Shown here: positions 12,056 through 25,786 of the stretch, piece by piece
How the letters are laid out: each line of letters starts with the position of its first letter
How positions within the stretch are numbered: position 1 is the first letter of the stretch
DNA from: Plumapathes pennacea
Taxonomy: Eukaryota > Cnidaria > Anthozoa > Antipatharia > Myriopathidae
Assembly (NCBI GenBank): GCA_964036295.1
Contig: OZ038465.1
Coordinates: 26,880,870 to 26,944,869, forward strand
Reading direction: 5' to 3'
DNA length: 64,000 bases
Notes under the pieces: model-generated
What the model was told of the DNA's origin: nothing
Databases searched by the model: none
What the model saw: only the letters and a program-made list of their open reading frames with translations
Program-made: the position numbers and the translations under genes

Positions 12056-15000
12056 GAAGACATTCTGCAATACATTTGCGTGATCTATCGTCATCCGTTG
12101 GTGAGATATAGCAATGAAATGGCTTAGAACTTTGAAAAGCGCGACGTTTTAATTAACAATGATTTGCTGTAATTTCTCACGACGCGTGGCCTAAAAGTTT
12201 ACAAAAACTATGCAAAACGCGTCGAAATAGTCCCAACAACATTTCCTGAAAGTTTCAAGCGATTCGGAGAAGGTCGAAAAATCTTGGAATTTTGACAAAA
12301 ACGTAAGGCTATAGCCCAGGGTTTTTGGCCGATTTTGGCCATAAATTGAAAACTTTTGAAACTTTCAGGAAACCTTCCTGGGACTATAAGAAGACATTCT
12401 GCAATACATTTGCGTGATCTATCTTCATCCGTTGGTGAGATATAGCAATGAAATGGCTTAGAACTTTGAAAAGCGCGACGTTTTAATTAGACGATGATTT
12501 GCTCTAATTTCTCACGATGCGTGGCCTAAAAGTTTACAAAAACTATGCAAAACGCGTCGGAATAGTCCCAGCAACATTTCCTGAAAGTTTCATGCGATTC
12601 GGAGAAGGTCGAAAAATCTTGGAATTTTCACAAAAACGTAAGGCTATAGCCCAGGGTTTTTGGCCGATTTTGGCCAAAAATTGACAACTCTTGAAACTTT
12701 CAGGAAACCTTCCTGGGACTATAAGAAGACATTCTGCAATACATTTGCGTGATCTATCGTCATCCGTTGGTGAGATATAGCAATGAAATGGCTTAGAACT
12801 TTGAAAAGCGCGACGTTTTAATTAGACGATGATTTTCTGTAATTTCTCACGATGCGTGGCCTAAAAGTTTACAAAAACTATGCAAAACGCGTCGGCATAG
12901 TCCCAGCAACATTTCCTGAAAGTTTCATGCGATTCGGAGAAGGTCGAAAAATCTTGGAATTTTGACAAAACGTAAGGCTATAGCCCAGGGTTTTGGGCCG
13001 ATTTTGGCCAAAAATTGAAAACTCTTGAAACTTTCAGGAAACCTTCCTGGGACTATAAGAAGACATTCTGCAATACATTTGCGTGATCTATCGTCATCCG
13101 TTGGTGAGATATAGCAATGAAATGGCTTAGAACTTTGAAAAGTGCGACGTTTTAATTAGACGATGATTTGCTGTAATTTCTCACAACGCATGGCCTAAAA
13201 GTTTCCAAAAGTTATGCAAAACGCGTCAGAATAGTCCCAGCAACATTTCCTGAAAGTTTCATGCGATTCGGAGAAGGTCGAAAAATCTTGGAATTTTCAC
13301 AAAAACGTAAGGCTATAGCCCAGGGTTTTTGGCCGATTTTGGCCAAAAATTGAAAACTCTTGAAACTTTCAGGAAACCTTCCTGGGACTATAAGAAGACA
13401 TTCTGCAATACATTTGCGTGATCTATCGTCATCCGTTGGTGAGATATAGCAATGAAATGGCTTAGAACTTTGAAAAGCGCGACGTTTTAATTAGACAATG
13501 ATTTGCTGTAATTTCTCACGATGCGTGGCCTAAAAGTTTACAAAAACTATGCAAAACGCGTCGGCATAGTCCCAGCAACATTTCCTGAAAGTTTCATGCG
13601 ATTCGGAGAAGGTCGAAAAATCTTGGAATTTTCACAAAAACGTAAGGCTATAGCCCAGGGTTTTGGGCCGATTTTGGCCAAAAATTGAAAACTCTTGAAA
13701 CTTTCAGGAAACCTTCCTGGGACTATAAGAAGACATTCTGCAATACATTTGCGTGATCTATCGTCATCCGTTGGTAAGATATAGCAATGAAATGGCTTAG
13801 AACTTTGAAAAGCGCGACGTTTTAATTAGACAATGATTTGCTGTAATTTCTCACGATGCGTGGCCTAAAAGTTTACAAAAACTATGCAAAACGCGTCAGA
13901 ATAGTCCCAGCAACATTTCCTGAAAGTTTCATGCGATTCGGAGAAGGTCGAAAAATCTTGGAATTTTCACAAAAACGTAAGGCTATAGCCCAGGGTTTTG
14001 GGCCGATTTTGGCCAAAAATTGAAAACTCTTGAAACTTTCAGGAAACCTTCCTGGGACTATAAGAAGACATTCTGCAATACATTTGCGTGATCTATCGTC
14101 ATCCGTTGGTAAGATATAGCAATGAAATGGCTTAGAACTTTGAAAAGCGCGACGTTTTAATTAGACGATGATTTGCTCTAATTTCTCACGACGCATGGCC
14201 TAAAAGTTTCCAAAAGTTATGCAAAACGCGTAGGAATAGTCCCAGCATAATTTCCTGAAAGTTTCATGCGATTCGGAGAAGGTCGAAAAATCTTGGAATT
14301 TTGACAAAAACGTAAGGCTATAGCCCAGGGTTTTCGGCCGATTTTGGCCAAAAATTGAAAACTCTTGAAACTTTCAGGAAACCTTCCTGGGACTATAAGA
14401 AGACATTCTGCAATACATTTGCATGATCTATCGTCATCCGTTGGTGAGATATAGCAATGAAATGGCTTAGAACTTTGAAAAGCGCGACGTTTTATTTAGA
14501 CAATGATTTGCTGTAATTTCTCACGATGCGTGGCCTAAAAGTTTACAAAAACTATGCAAAACGCGTCAGAATAGTCCCAGCAACATTTCCTGAAAGTTTC
14601 ATGCGATTCGGAGAAGGTCGAAAAATCTTGGAATTTTCACAAAAACGTAAGGCTATAGCCCAGGGTTTTGGGCCGATTTTGGCCAAAAATTGAAAACTCT
14701 TGAAACTTTCAGGAAACCTTCCTGGGACTATAAGAAGACATTCTGCAATACATTTGCGTGATCTATCGTCATCCGTTGGTAAGATATAGCAATGAAATGG
14801 CTTAGAACTTTGAAAAGCGCGACGTTTTAATTAGACGATGATTTGCTGTAATTTCTCACGACGCATGGCCTAAAAGTTTCCAAAAGTTATGCAAAACGCG
14901 TAGGAATAGTCCCAGCATAATTTCCTGAAAGTTTCATGCGATTCGGAGAAGGTCGAAAAATCTTGGAATTTTGACAAAAACGTAAGGCTATAGCCCAGGG

Positions 15001-18000
15001 TTTTCGGCCGATTTTGGCCAAAAATTGAAAACTCTTGAAACTTTCAGGAAACCTTCCTGGGACTATAAGAAGACATTCTGCAATACATTTGCATGATCTA
15101 TCGTCATCCGTTGGTGAGATATAGCAATGAAATGGCTTAGAACTTTGAAAAGCGCGACGTTTTATTTAGACAATGATTTGCTGTAATTTCTCACGATGCG
15201 TGGCCTAAAAGTTTACAAAAACTATGCAAAACGCGTCAGAATAGTCCCAGCAACATTTCCTGAAAGTTTCATGCGATTCGGAGAAGGTCGAAAAATCTTG
15301 GAATTTTCACAAAAACGTAAGGCTATAGCCCAGGGTTTTGGGCCGATTTTGGCCAAAAATTGAAAACTCTTGAAACTTTCAGGAAACCTTCCTGGGACTA
15401 TAAGAAGACATTCTGCAATACATTTGCGTGATCTATCGTCATCCGTTGGTGAGATATAGCAATGAAATGGCTTAGAACTTTGAAAAGCGCGACGTTTTAA
15501 TTAGACGATGATTTGCTCTAATTTCTCACGACGCATGGCCTAAAAGTTTCCAAAAGTTATGAAAAACGCGTAGGAATAGTCCCAGCATAATTTCCTGAAA
15601 GTTTCATGCGATTCGGAGAAGGTCGAAAAATCTTGGAATTTTGACAAAAACGTAAGGCTATAGCCCAGGGTTTTCGGCCGATTTTGGCCAAAAATTGAAA
15701 ACTCTTGAAACTTTCAGGAAACCTTCCTGGGACTATAAGAAGACATTCTGCAATACATTTGCGTGATCTATCGTCATCCGTTGGTGAGATATAGCAATGA
15801 AATGGCTTAGAACTTTGAAAAGCGCGACGTTTTAATTAGACAATGATTTGCTGTAATTTCTCACGATGCGTGGCCTAAAAGTTTACAAAAACTATGCAAA
15901 ACGCGTCAGAATAGTCCCAGCAACATTTCCTGAAAGTTTCATGCGATTCGGAGGAGGTCGAAAAATCTTGGAATTTTCACAAAAACGTAAGGCTATAGCC
16001 CAGGGTTTTGGGCCGATTTTGGCCAAAAATTGAAAACTCTTGAAACTTTCAGGAAACCTTCCTGGGACTATAAGAAGACATTCTGCAATACATTTGCGTG
16101 ATCTATCGTCATCCGTTGGTAAGATATAGCAATGAAATGGCTTAGAACTTTGAAAAGCGCGACGTTTTAATTAGACAATGATTTACTGTAATTTCTCACG
16201 ATGCGTGGCCTAAAAGTTTACAAAAACTATGCAAAACGCGTCAGAATAGTCCCAGCAACATTTCCTGAAAGTTTCATGCGATTCGGAGAAGGTCGAAAAA
16301 TCTTGGAATTTTCACAAAAACGTAAGGCTATAGCCCAGGGTTTTGGGCCGATTTTGGCCAAAAATTGAAAACTCTTGAAACTTTCAGGAAACCTTCCTGG
16401 GACTATAAGAAGACATTCTGCAATACATTTGCGTGATCTATCGTCATCCGTTGGTAAGATATAGCAATGAAATGGCTTAGAACTTTGAAAAGCGCGACGT
16501 TTTAATTAGACGATGATTTGCTGTAATTTCTCACGACGCATGGCCTAAAAGTTTCCAAAAGTTATGCAAAACGCGTAGGAATAGTCCCAGCATAATTTCC
16601 TGAAAGTTTCATGCGATTCGGAGAAGGTCGAAAAATCTTGGAATTTTGACAAAAACGTAAGGCTATAGCCCAGGGTTTTCGGCCGATTTTGGCCAAAAAT
16701 TGAAAACTCTTGAAACTTTCAGGAAACCTTCCTGGGACTATAAGAAGACATTCTGCAATACATTTGCGTGATCTATCGTCATCCGTTGGTGAGATATAGC
16801 AATGAAATGGCTTAGAACTGTGAAAAGCGTGACGTTTTAATTAGACAATGATTTGCTGTAATTTCTCACGATGCGTGGCCTAAAAGTTTACAAAAACTAT
16901 GCAAAACGCGTCAGAATAGTCCCAGCAACATTTCCTGAAAGTTTCATGCGATTCGGAGAAGGTCGAAAAATCTTGGAATTTTCACAAAAACGTAAGGCTA
17001 TAGCCCAGGGTTTTGGGCCGATTTTGGCCAAAAATTGAAAACTCTTGAAACTTTCAGGAAACCTTCCTGGGACTATAAGAAGACATTCTGCAATACATTT
17101 GCGTGATCTATCGTCATCCGTTGGTGAGATATAGCAATGAAATGGCTTAGAACTTTGAAAAGCGCGACGTTTTAATTAGACGATGATTTGCTCTAATTTC
17201 TCACGACGCATGGCCTAAAAGTTTCCAAAAGTTATGCAAAACGCGTAGGAATAGTCCCAGCAACATTTCCTGAAAGTTTCATGCGATTCGGAGAAGGTCG
17301 AAAAATCTTGGAATTTTCACAAAAACGTAAGGCTATAGCCCAGGGTTTTTGGCCGATTTTGGCCAAAAATTGACAACTCTTGAAACTTTCAGGAAACCTT
17401 CCTGGGACTATAAGAAGACATTCTGCAATACATTTGCATGATCTATCGTCATCCGTTGGTGAGATATAGCAATGAAATGGCTTAGAACTTTGAAAAGCGC
17501 GACGTTTTATTTAGACAATGATTTGCTGTAATTTCTCACGATGCGTGGCCTAAAAGTTTACAAAAACTATGCAAAACGCGTCAGAATAGTCCCAGCAACA
17601 TTTCCTGAAAGTTTCATGCGATTCGGAGAAGGTCGAAAAATCTTGGAATTTTCACAAAAACGTAAGGCTATAGCCCAGGGTTTTGGGCCGATTTTGGCCA
17701 AAAATTGAAAACTCTTGAAACTTTCAGGAAACCTTCCTGGGACTATAAGAAGACATTCTGCAATACATTTGCGTGATCTATCGTCATCCGTTGGTGAGAT
17801 ATAGCAATGAAATGGCTTAGAACTTTGAAAAGCGCGACGTTTTAATTAGACAATGATTTCCTGTAATTTCTCACGACGCATGGCCTAAAAGTTTCCAAAA
17901 GTTATGGAAAACGCGTAGGAATAGTCCCAGCATTATTTCCTGAAAGTTTCATGCGATTCGGAGAAGGTCGAAAAATCTTGGAATTTTCACAAAAACGTAA

Positions 18001-19088
18001 GGCTATAGCCCAGGGTTTTCGGCCGATTTTGGCCAAAAATTGAAAACTCTTGAAACTTTCAGGAAACCTTCCTGGGACTATAAGAAGACATTCTGCAATA
18101 CATTTGCGTGATCTATCGTCATCCGTTGGTGAGATATAGCAATGAAATGGCTTAGAACTTTGAAAAGCGCGACGTTTTAATTAGACGATGATTTGCTCTA
18201 ATTTCTCACGACGCATGGCCTAAAAGTTTCCAAAAGTTATGCAAAACGCGTAGGAATAGTCCCAGCAACATTTCCTGAAAGTTTCATGCGATTCGGAGAA
18301 GGTCGAAAAATCTTGGAATTTTGACAAAAACGTAAGGCTATAGCCCAGGGTTTTCGGCCGATTTTGGCCAAAAATTGAAAACTCTTGAAACTTTCAGGAA
18401 ACCTTCCTGGGACTATAAGAAGACATTCTGCAATACATTTGCGTGATCTATCGTCATCCATTGGTGAGATATAGCAATGAAATGGCTTAGAACTTTGAAA
18501 AGCGCGACGTTTTAATTAGACGATGATTTGCTGTAATTTCTCACGACGCGTGGCCTAAAAGTTTACAAAAACTATGCAAAACGCGTCGGAATAGTCCCAG
18601 CAACATTTCCTGAAAGTTTCATGCGATTCGGAGATGGTCGAAAAATCTTGGAATTTTGACAAAAACGTAAGGCTATAGCCCAGGGTTTTGGGCCGATTTT
18701 GGCCAAAAATTGAAAACTCTTGAAACTTTCAGGAAACCTTCCTGGGACTATAAGAAGACATTCTGCAATACATTTGCGTGATCTGTCGTCATCCGTTGGT
18801 GAGATATAGCAATGAAATGGCTTAGAACTTTGAAAAGCGCGACGTTTTAATTAGACGATGATTTGCTGTAATTTCTCACGACGCATGGCCTAAAAGTTTC
18901 CAAAAGTTATGCAAAACGCGTAGGAATAGTCCCAGCAACATTTCCTGAAAGTTTCATGCGATTCGGAGAAGGTCGAAAAATCTTGGAATTTTGACAAAAA
19001 CGTAAGGCTATAGCCCAGGGTTTTGGGCCGATTTTGGCCAAAAATTGAAAACTCTTGAAACTTTCAGGAAACCTTCCTGGGACTATAA
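12056..19088 (+). repeat. Twenty-one-monomer higher-order repeat, copy 2
   Basis: The order is F H I J K E D L D L D E E D E N L O P B U, adjacent to and collinear with 5693-12055. The offset is 6363 bp at the F end and 7033 bp at the P end (11051 to 18084), because a D-E dimer (16409-17078) is present only here. Shared rare markers include the a159 form (atgaaaaac) in the monomers at 9041 and 15404, g159 at 10716 and 17749, and g32 at 11721 and 18754. Confidence 0.9.
16409..17078 (+). repeat. Extra D-E dimer in the second long repeat
   Basis: Two monomers (16409 and 16744) interrupt collinearity between the 19-mer and the 21-mer. The second carries gaactgtg and gcgtg, a combination also seen in the monomer at 61957, where a D monomer (61622) precedes it too. 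The dimer was therefore gained here or lost from the other copy by exchange in monomer register. Confidence 0.82.
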
Positions 19089-22000
19089 GAAGACATTTTG
19101 CAATACATTTGCGTGATCTATCGTCATCCGTTGGTAAGATATAGCAATGAAATGGCTTAGAACTTTGAAAAGCGCGACGTTTTAATTAGACGATGATTTG
19201 CTGTAATTTCTCACGACGCATGGCCTAAAAGTTTCCAAAAGTTATGCAAAACGCGTAGGAATAGTCCCAGCATAATTTCCTGAAAGTTTCATGCGATTCG
19301 GAGAAGGTCGAAAAATCTTGGAATTTTGACAAAAACGTAAGGCTATAGCCCAGGGTTTTGGGCCGATTTTGGCCAAAAATTGAAAACTCTTGAAACTTTC
19401 AGGAAACCTTCCTGGGACTATAAGAAGACATTCTGCAATACATTTGCGTGATCTATCGTCATCCGTTGGTGAGATATAGCAATGAAATGGCTTAGAACTT
19501 TGAAAAGCGTGACGTTTTACATAGACAATGATTTGCTGTAATTTCTCACGATGCGTGGCCTAAAAGTTTACAAAAACTATGCAAAACGCGTCAGAATAGT
19601 CCCAGCAACATTTCCTGAAAGTTTCATGCGATTCGGAGAAGGTCGAAAAATCTTGGAATTTTCACAAAAACGTAAGGCTATAGCCCAGGGTTTTGGGCCG
19701 ATTTTGGCCAAAAATTGAAAACTCTTGAAACTTTCAGGAAACCTTCCTGGGACTATAACAAGACATTCTGCAATACATTTGCGTGATCTATCGTCATCCG
19801 TTGGTGAGATATAGCAATGAAATGGCTTAGAACTTTGAAAAGCACGACGTTTTAATTAGACGATGATTTGCTGTAATTTCTCACGACGCGTGGCCTAAAA
19901 GTTTACAAAAACTATGCAAAACGCGTCGGAATAGTCCCAGCAACAGTTCCTGAAAGTTTCATGCGATTCGGAGAAGGTCGAAAAGTCTTGGAATTTTCAC
20001 AAAAACGTAAGGCTATAGCCCAGGGTTTTGGGCCGATTTTGGCCAAAAATTGAAAACTCTTGAAACTTTCAGGAAACCTTCCTGGGACTATAAGAAGACA
20101 TTCTGCAATACATTTGCGTGATCTATCGTCATCCGTTGGTGAGATATAGCAATGAAATGGCTTAGAACTTTGAAAAGCAAGACGTTTTAATTAGACGATG
20201 ATTTGCTGTAATTTCTCACGACGCGTGGCCTAAAAGTTTACAAAAACTATGCAAAACGCGTCGGAATAGTCCCAGCAACATTTCCTGAAAGTTTCATGCG
20301 ATTCGGAGAAGGTCGAAAAATCTTTGAATTTTGACAAAAACGTAAGGCTATAGCCCAGGGTTTTTGGCCGATTTTGGCCAAAAATTGAAAACTCTTGAAA
20401 CTTTCAGGAAACCTTCCTGGGACTATAAGAAGACATTCTGCAATACATTTGCGTGATCTATCGTCATCCGTTGGTGAGATATAGCAATAAAATGGCTTAG
20501 AACTTTGAAAAGCGCGACGTTTTAATTAGACGATGATTTGCTCTAATTTCTCACGATGCGTGGCCTAAAAGTTTACAAAAACTATGCAAAACGCGTCGGA
20601 ATAGTCCCAGCAACATTTCCTGAAAGTTTCATGCGATTCGGAGAAGGTCGAAAAATCTTGGAATTTTGACAAAAACGTAAGGCTATAGCCCAGGGTTTTT
20701 GGCCGATTTTGGCCAAAAATTGAAAACTCTTGAAACTTTCAGGAAACCTTCCTGGGACTATAAGAAGACATTCTGCAATACATTTGCGTGATCTATCGTC
20801 ATCCGTTGGTGAGATATAGCAATAAAATGGCTTAGAACTTTGAAAAGCGCGACGTTTTAATTAGACGATGATTTGCTGTAATTTCTCACGATGCGTGGCC
20901 TAAAAGTTTACAAAAACTATGCAAAACGCGTCGGAATAGTCCCAGCAACATTTCCTGAAAGTTTCATGCGATTCGGAGAAGGTCGAAAAATCTTGGAATT
21001 TTGACAAAAACGTAAGGCTATAGCCCAGGGTTTTTGGCCGATTTTGGCCAAAAATTGAAAACTCTTGAAACTTTCAGGAAACCTTCCTGGGACTATAAGA
21101 AGACATTCTGCAATACATTTGCGTGATCTATCGTCATCCGTTGGTGAGATATAGCAATGAAATGGCTTAGAACTTTGAAAAGCGCGACGTTTTAATTAGA
21201 CAATGATTTGCTGTAATTTCTCACGATGCGTGGCCTAAAAGTTTACAAAAAATATGCAAAACGCGTCGGAATAGTCCCAGCAACATTTCCTGAAAGTTTC
21301 ATGCGATTCGGAGAAGGTCGAAAAATCTTGGAATTTTGACAAAACGTAAGGCTATAGCCCAGGGTTTTGGGCCGATTTTGGCCAAAAATTGAAAACTCTT
21401 GAAACTTTCAGGAAACCTTCCTGGGACTATAAGAAGACATTCTGCAATACATTTGCGTGATCTATCGTCATCCGTTGGTGAGATATAGCAATGAAATGGC
21501 TTAGAACTTTGAAAAGCACGACGTTTTAATTAGACGATGATTTGCTGTAATTTCTCACGACGCGTGGCCTAAAAGTTTACAAAAACTATGCAAAACGCGT
21601 CGGAATAATCCCAGCAACAGTTCCTGAAAGTTTCATGCGATTCGGAGAAGGTCGAAAAATCTTGGAATTTTGACAAAAACGTAAGGCTATAGCCCAGGGT
21701 TTTTGGCCGATTTTGGCCAAAAATTGAAAACTCTTGAAACTTTCAGGAAACCTTCCTGGGACTATAAGAAGACATTCTGCAATACATTTGCGTGATCTAT
21801 CGTCATCCGTTGGTGAGATATAGCAATGAAATGGCTTAGAACTTTGAAAAGCGCGACGTTTTAATTAGACGATGATTTGCTGTAATTTCTCACGATGCGT
21901 GGCCTAAAAGTTTACAAAAAATATGCAAAACGCGTCGGAATAGTCCCAGCAACATTTCCTGAAAGTTTCATGCGATTCGGAGAAGGTCGAAAAATCTTGG

Positions 22001-22101
22001 AATTTTCACAAAACGTAAGGCTATAGCCCAGGGTTTTGGGCCGATTTTGGCCAAAAATTGAAAACTCTTGAAACTTTCAGGAAACCTTCCTGGGACTATA
22101 A
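19089..22101 (+). repeat. Mixed nine-monomer segment (D E S A Q Q R A R)
   Basis: Starts are 19089, 19424, 19759, 20094, 20429, 20764, 21099, 21433 and 21768. The S monomer at 19759 begins with a private c instead of g and has aacagttcc plus aaaagtc. Q monomers read caataaaatgg. R monomers have aaaaaatatg and the A-run deletion. Confidence 0.88.
20486..20491 (+). other. AATAAA created in Q-class monomers
   Basis: The change g61 to a in class Q turns caatgaaatgg into caataaaatgg, giving a canonical polyadenylation hexamer on the plus strand. The same site occurs at monomer positions 58-63 of all ten Q or Q/R monomers. No transcript or gene context supports use, so it may be chance. Confidence 0.3.
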
Positions 22102-22436
22102 GAAGACATTCTGCAATACATTTGCGTGATCTATCGTCATCCGTTGGTGAGATATAGCAATGAAATGGCTTAGAACTTTGAAAAGCACGACGTTTTAATT
22201 AGACGATGATTTGCTGTAATTTCTCACGACGCGTGGCCTAAAAGTTTACAAAAACTATGCAAAACGCGTCGGAATAATCCCAGCAACATTTCCTGAAAGT
22301 TTCATGCGATTCGGAGCAGGTCGAAAAATCTTGGAATTTTGACAAAAACGTAAGGCTATAGCCCAGGGTTTTTGGCCGATTTTGGCCAAAAATTGAAAAC
22401 TCTTGAAACTTTCAGGAAACCTTCCTGGGACTATAA
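21099..22436 (+). repeat. Tandem R-A dimer, two copies (669-bp period)
   Basis: R (21099, 21768; 334 bp each) and A (21433, 22102) alternate. Both A monomers share the rare aataatcc (a176). The first A also has aacagttcc and the second has ggagcagg, so the two copies have since diverged slightly or received conversion tracts. Confidence 0.87.
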
Positions 22437-25400
22437 GAAGACATTCTGCAATACATTTGCGTGATCTATCGTCATCCATTGGTGAGATATAGCAATGAAA
22501 TGGCTTAGAACTTTGAAAAGCGCGACGTTTTAATTAGACGATGATTTGCTGTAATTTCTCACGACGCGTGGCCTAAAAGTTTACAAAAACTATGCAAAAC
22601 GCGTCGGAATAGTCCCAGCAACATTTCCTGAAAGTTTCATGCGATTCTGAGATGGTCGAAAAATCTTGGAATTTTGACAAAAACGTAAGGCTATAGCCCA
22701 GGGTTTTGGGCCGATTTTGGCCAAAAATTGAAAACTCTTGAAACTTTCAGGAAACCTTCCTGGGACTATAAGAAGACATTCTGCAATACATTTGCGTGAT
22801 CTATCGTCATCCGTTGGTGAGATATAGCAATGAAATGGCTTAGAACTTTGAAAAGTGCGACGTTTTAATTAGACGATGATTTGCTGTAATTTCTCACGAC
22901 GCATGGCCTAAAAGTTTCCAAAAGTTATGCAAAACGCGTAGGAATAGTCCCAGACACATTTCCTGAAAGTTTCATGCGATTCGGAGAAGGTCGAAAAATC
23001 TTGGAATTTTCACAAAAACGTAAGGCTATAGCCCAGGGTTTTGGGCCGATTTTGGCCAAAAATTGAAAACTCTTGAAACTTTCAGGAAACCTTCCTGGGA
23101 CTATAAGAAGACATTCTGCAATACATTTGCGTGATCTATCGTCATCCATTGGTGAGATATAGCAATGAAATGGCTTAGAACTTTGAAAAGCACGACGTTT
23201 TAATTAGACGATGATTTGCTGTAATTTCTCACGACGCGTGGCCTAAAAGTTTACAAAAACTATGCAAAACGCGTCGGAATAGTCCCAGCAACATTTCCTG
23301 AAAGTTTCATGCGATTCGGAGAAGGTCGAAAAATCTTGGAATTTTCACAAAAACGTAAGGCTATAGCCCAGGGTTTTTGGCCGATTTTGGCCAAAAATTG
23401 AAAACTCTTGAAACTTTCAGGAAACCTTCCTGGGACTATAAGAAGACATTCTGCAATACATTTGCGTGATCTATCGTCATCCGTTGGTGAGATATAGCAA
23501 TAAAATGGCTTAGAACTTTGAAAAGCGCGACGTTTTAATTAGACGATGATTTGCTCTAATTTCTCACGATGCGTGGCCTAAAAGTTTACAAAAAATATGC
23601 AAAACGCGTCGGAATAGTCCCAGCAACATTTCCTGAAAGTTTCATGCGATTCGGAGAAGGTCGAAAAATCTTGGAATTTTGACAAAAACGTAAGGCTATA
23701 GCCCAGGGTTTTTGGCCGATTTTGGCCAAAAATTGAAAACTCTTGAAACTTTCAGGAAACCTTCCTGGGACTATAAGAAGACATTCTGCAATACATTTGC
23801 GTGATCTATCGTCATCCATTGGTGAGATATAGCAATGAAATGGCTTAGAACTTTGAAAAGCGCGACGTTTTAATTAGACGATGATTTGCTGTAATTTCTC
23901 ACGATGCGTGGCCTAAAAGTTTACAAAAACTATGCAAAACGCGTCGGAATAGTCCCAGCAACATTTCCTGAAAGTTTCATGCGATTCGGAGATGGTCGAA
24001 AAATCTTGGAATTTTGACAAAAACGTAAGGCTATAGCCCAGGGTTTTGGGCCGATTTTGGCCAAAAATTGACAACTCTTGAAACTTTCAGGAAACCTTCC
24101 TGGGACTATAAGAAGACATTCTGCAATACATTTGCGTGATCTATCGTCATCCGTTGGTGAGATATAGCAATGAAATGGCTTAGAACTTTGAAAAGCGCGA
24201 CGTTTTAATTAGACAATGATTTGCTCTAATTTCTCACGATGCGTGGCCTAAAAGTTTACAAAAACTATGCAAAACGCGTCAGAATAGTCCCAGCAACATT
24301 TCCTGAAAGTTTCATGCGATTCGGAGAAGGTCGAAAAATCTTGGAATTTTCACAAAAACGTAAGGCTATAGCCCAGGGTTTTGGGCCGATTTTGGCCAAA
24401 AATTGAAAACTCTTGAAACTTTCAGGAAACCTTCCTGGGACTATAAGAAGACATTCTGCAATACATTTGCGTGATCTATCGTCATCCATTGGTGAGATAT
24501 AGCAATGAAATGGCTTAGAACTTTGAAAAGCGCGACGTTTTAATTAAACGATGATTTGCTGTAATTTCTCACGACGCGTGGCCTAAAAGTTTACAAAAAC
24601 TATGCAAAACGCGTCGGAATAGTCCCAGCAACATTTCCTGAAAGTTTCATGCGATTCGGAGATGGTCGAAAAATCTTGGAATTTTGACAAAAACGTAAGG
24701 CTATAGCCCAGGGTTTTGGGCCGATTTTGGCCAAAAATTGAAAACTCTTGAAACTTTCAGGAAACCTTCCTGGGACTATAAGAAGACATTCTGCAATACA
24801 TTTGCGTGATCTATCGTCATCCGTTGGTGAGATATAGCAATGAAATGGCTTAGAACTTTGAAAAGTGCGACGTTTTAATTAGACGATGATTTGCTGTAAT
24901 TTCTCACGACGCATGGCCTAAAAGTTTCCAAAAGTTATGCAAAACGCGTAGGAATAGTCCCAGACACATTTCCTGAAAGTTTCATGCGATTCGGAGAAGG
25001 TCGAAAAATCTTGGAATTTTGACAAAAACGTAAGGCTATAGCCCAGGGTTTTGGGCCGATTTTGGCCAAAAATTGAAAACTCTTGAAACTTTCAGGAAAC
25101 CTTCCTGGGGCTATAAGAAGACATTTTGCAATACATTTGCGTGATCTATCGTCATCCGTTGGTAAGATATAGCAATGAAATGGCTTAGAACTTTGAAAAG
25201 CGCGACGTTTTAATTAGACGATGATTTGCTGTAATTTCTCACGACGCATGGCCTAAAAGTTTCCAAAAGTTATGCAAAACGCGTAGGAATAGTCCCAGCA
25301 TAATTTCCTGAAAGTTTCATGCGATTCGGAGAAGGTCGAAAAATCTTGGAATTTTGACAAAAACGTAAGGCTATAGCCCAGGGTTTTCGGCCGATTTTGG

Positions 25401-25786
25401 CCAAAAATTGAAAACTCTTGAAACTTTCAGGAAACCTTCCTGGGACTATAAGAAGACATTCTGCAATACATTTGCGTGATCTATCGTCATCCGTTGGTGA
25501 GATATAGCAATGAAATGGCTTAGAACTTTGAAAAGCGTGACGTTTTAATTAGACAATGATTTGCTGTAATTTCTCACGATGCGTGGCCTAAAAGTTTACA
25601 AAAACTATGCAAAACGCGTCAGAATAGTCCCAGCAACATTTCCTGAAAGTTTCATGCGATTCGGAGAAGGTCGAAAAATCTTGGAATTTTCACAAAAACG
25701 TAAGGCTATAGCCCAGGGTTTTGGGCCGATTTTGGCCAAAAATTGAAAACTCTTGAAACTTTCAGGAAACCTTCCTGGGACTATAA
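22102..25786 (+). repeat. Eleven-monomer segment (A B C T Q B E B C D E)
   Basis: Starts run 22102, 22437, 22772, 23107, 23442, 23777, 24112, 24447, 24782, 25117 and 25452. The two C monomers share cagacacattt, which I saw nowhere else. The four-monomer string T-Q-B-E (23107-24446) recurs at 26122-27461, an offset of 3015 bp or nine monomers. The Q monomer at 23442 has a154, which removes a reverse-strand stop codon. Confidence 0.87.

Noticed and set aside
19759..19759. Array interruption at the unusual monomer start (caagaca)
   Set aside because: It is a single base substitution (g to c); the period and flanks are normal.
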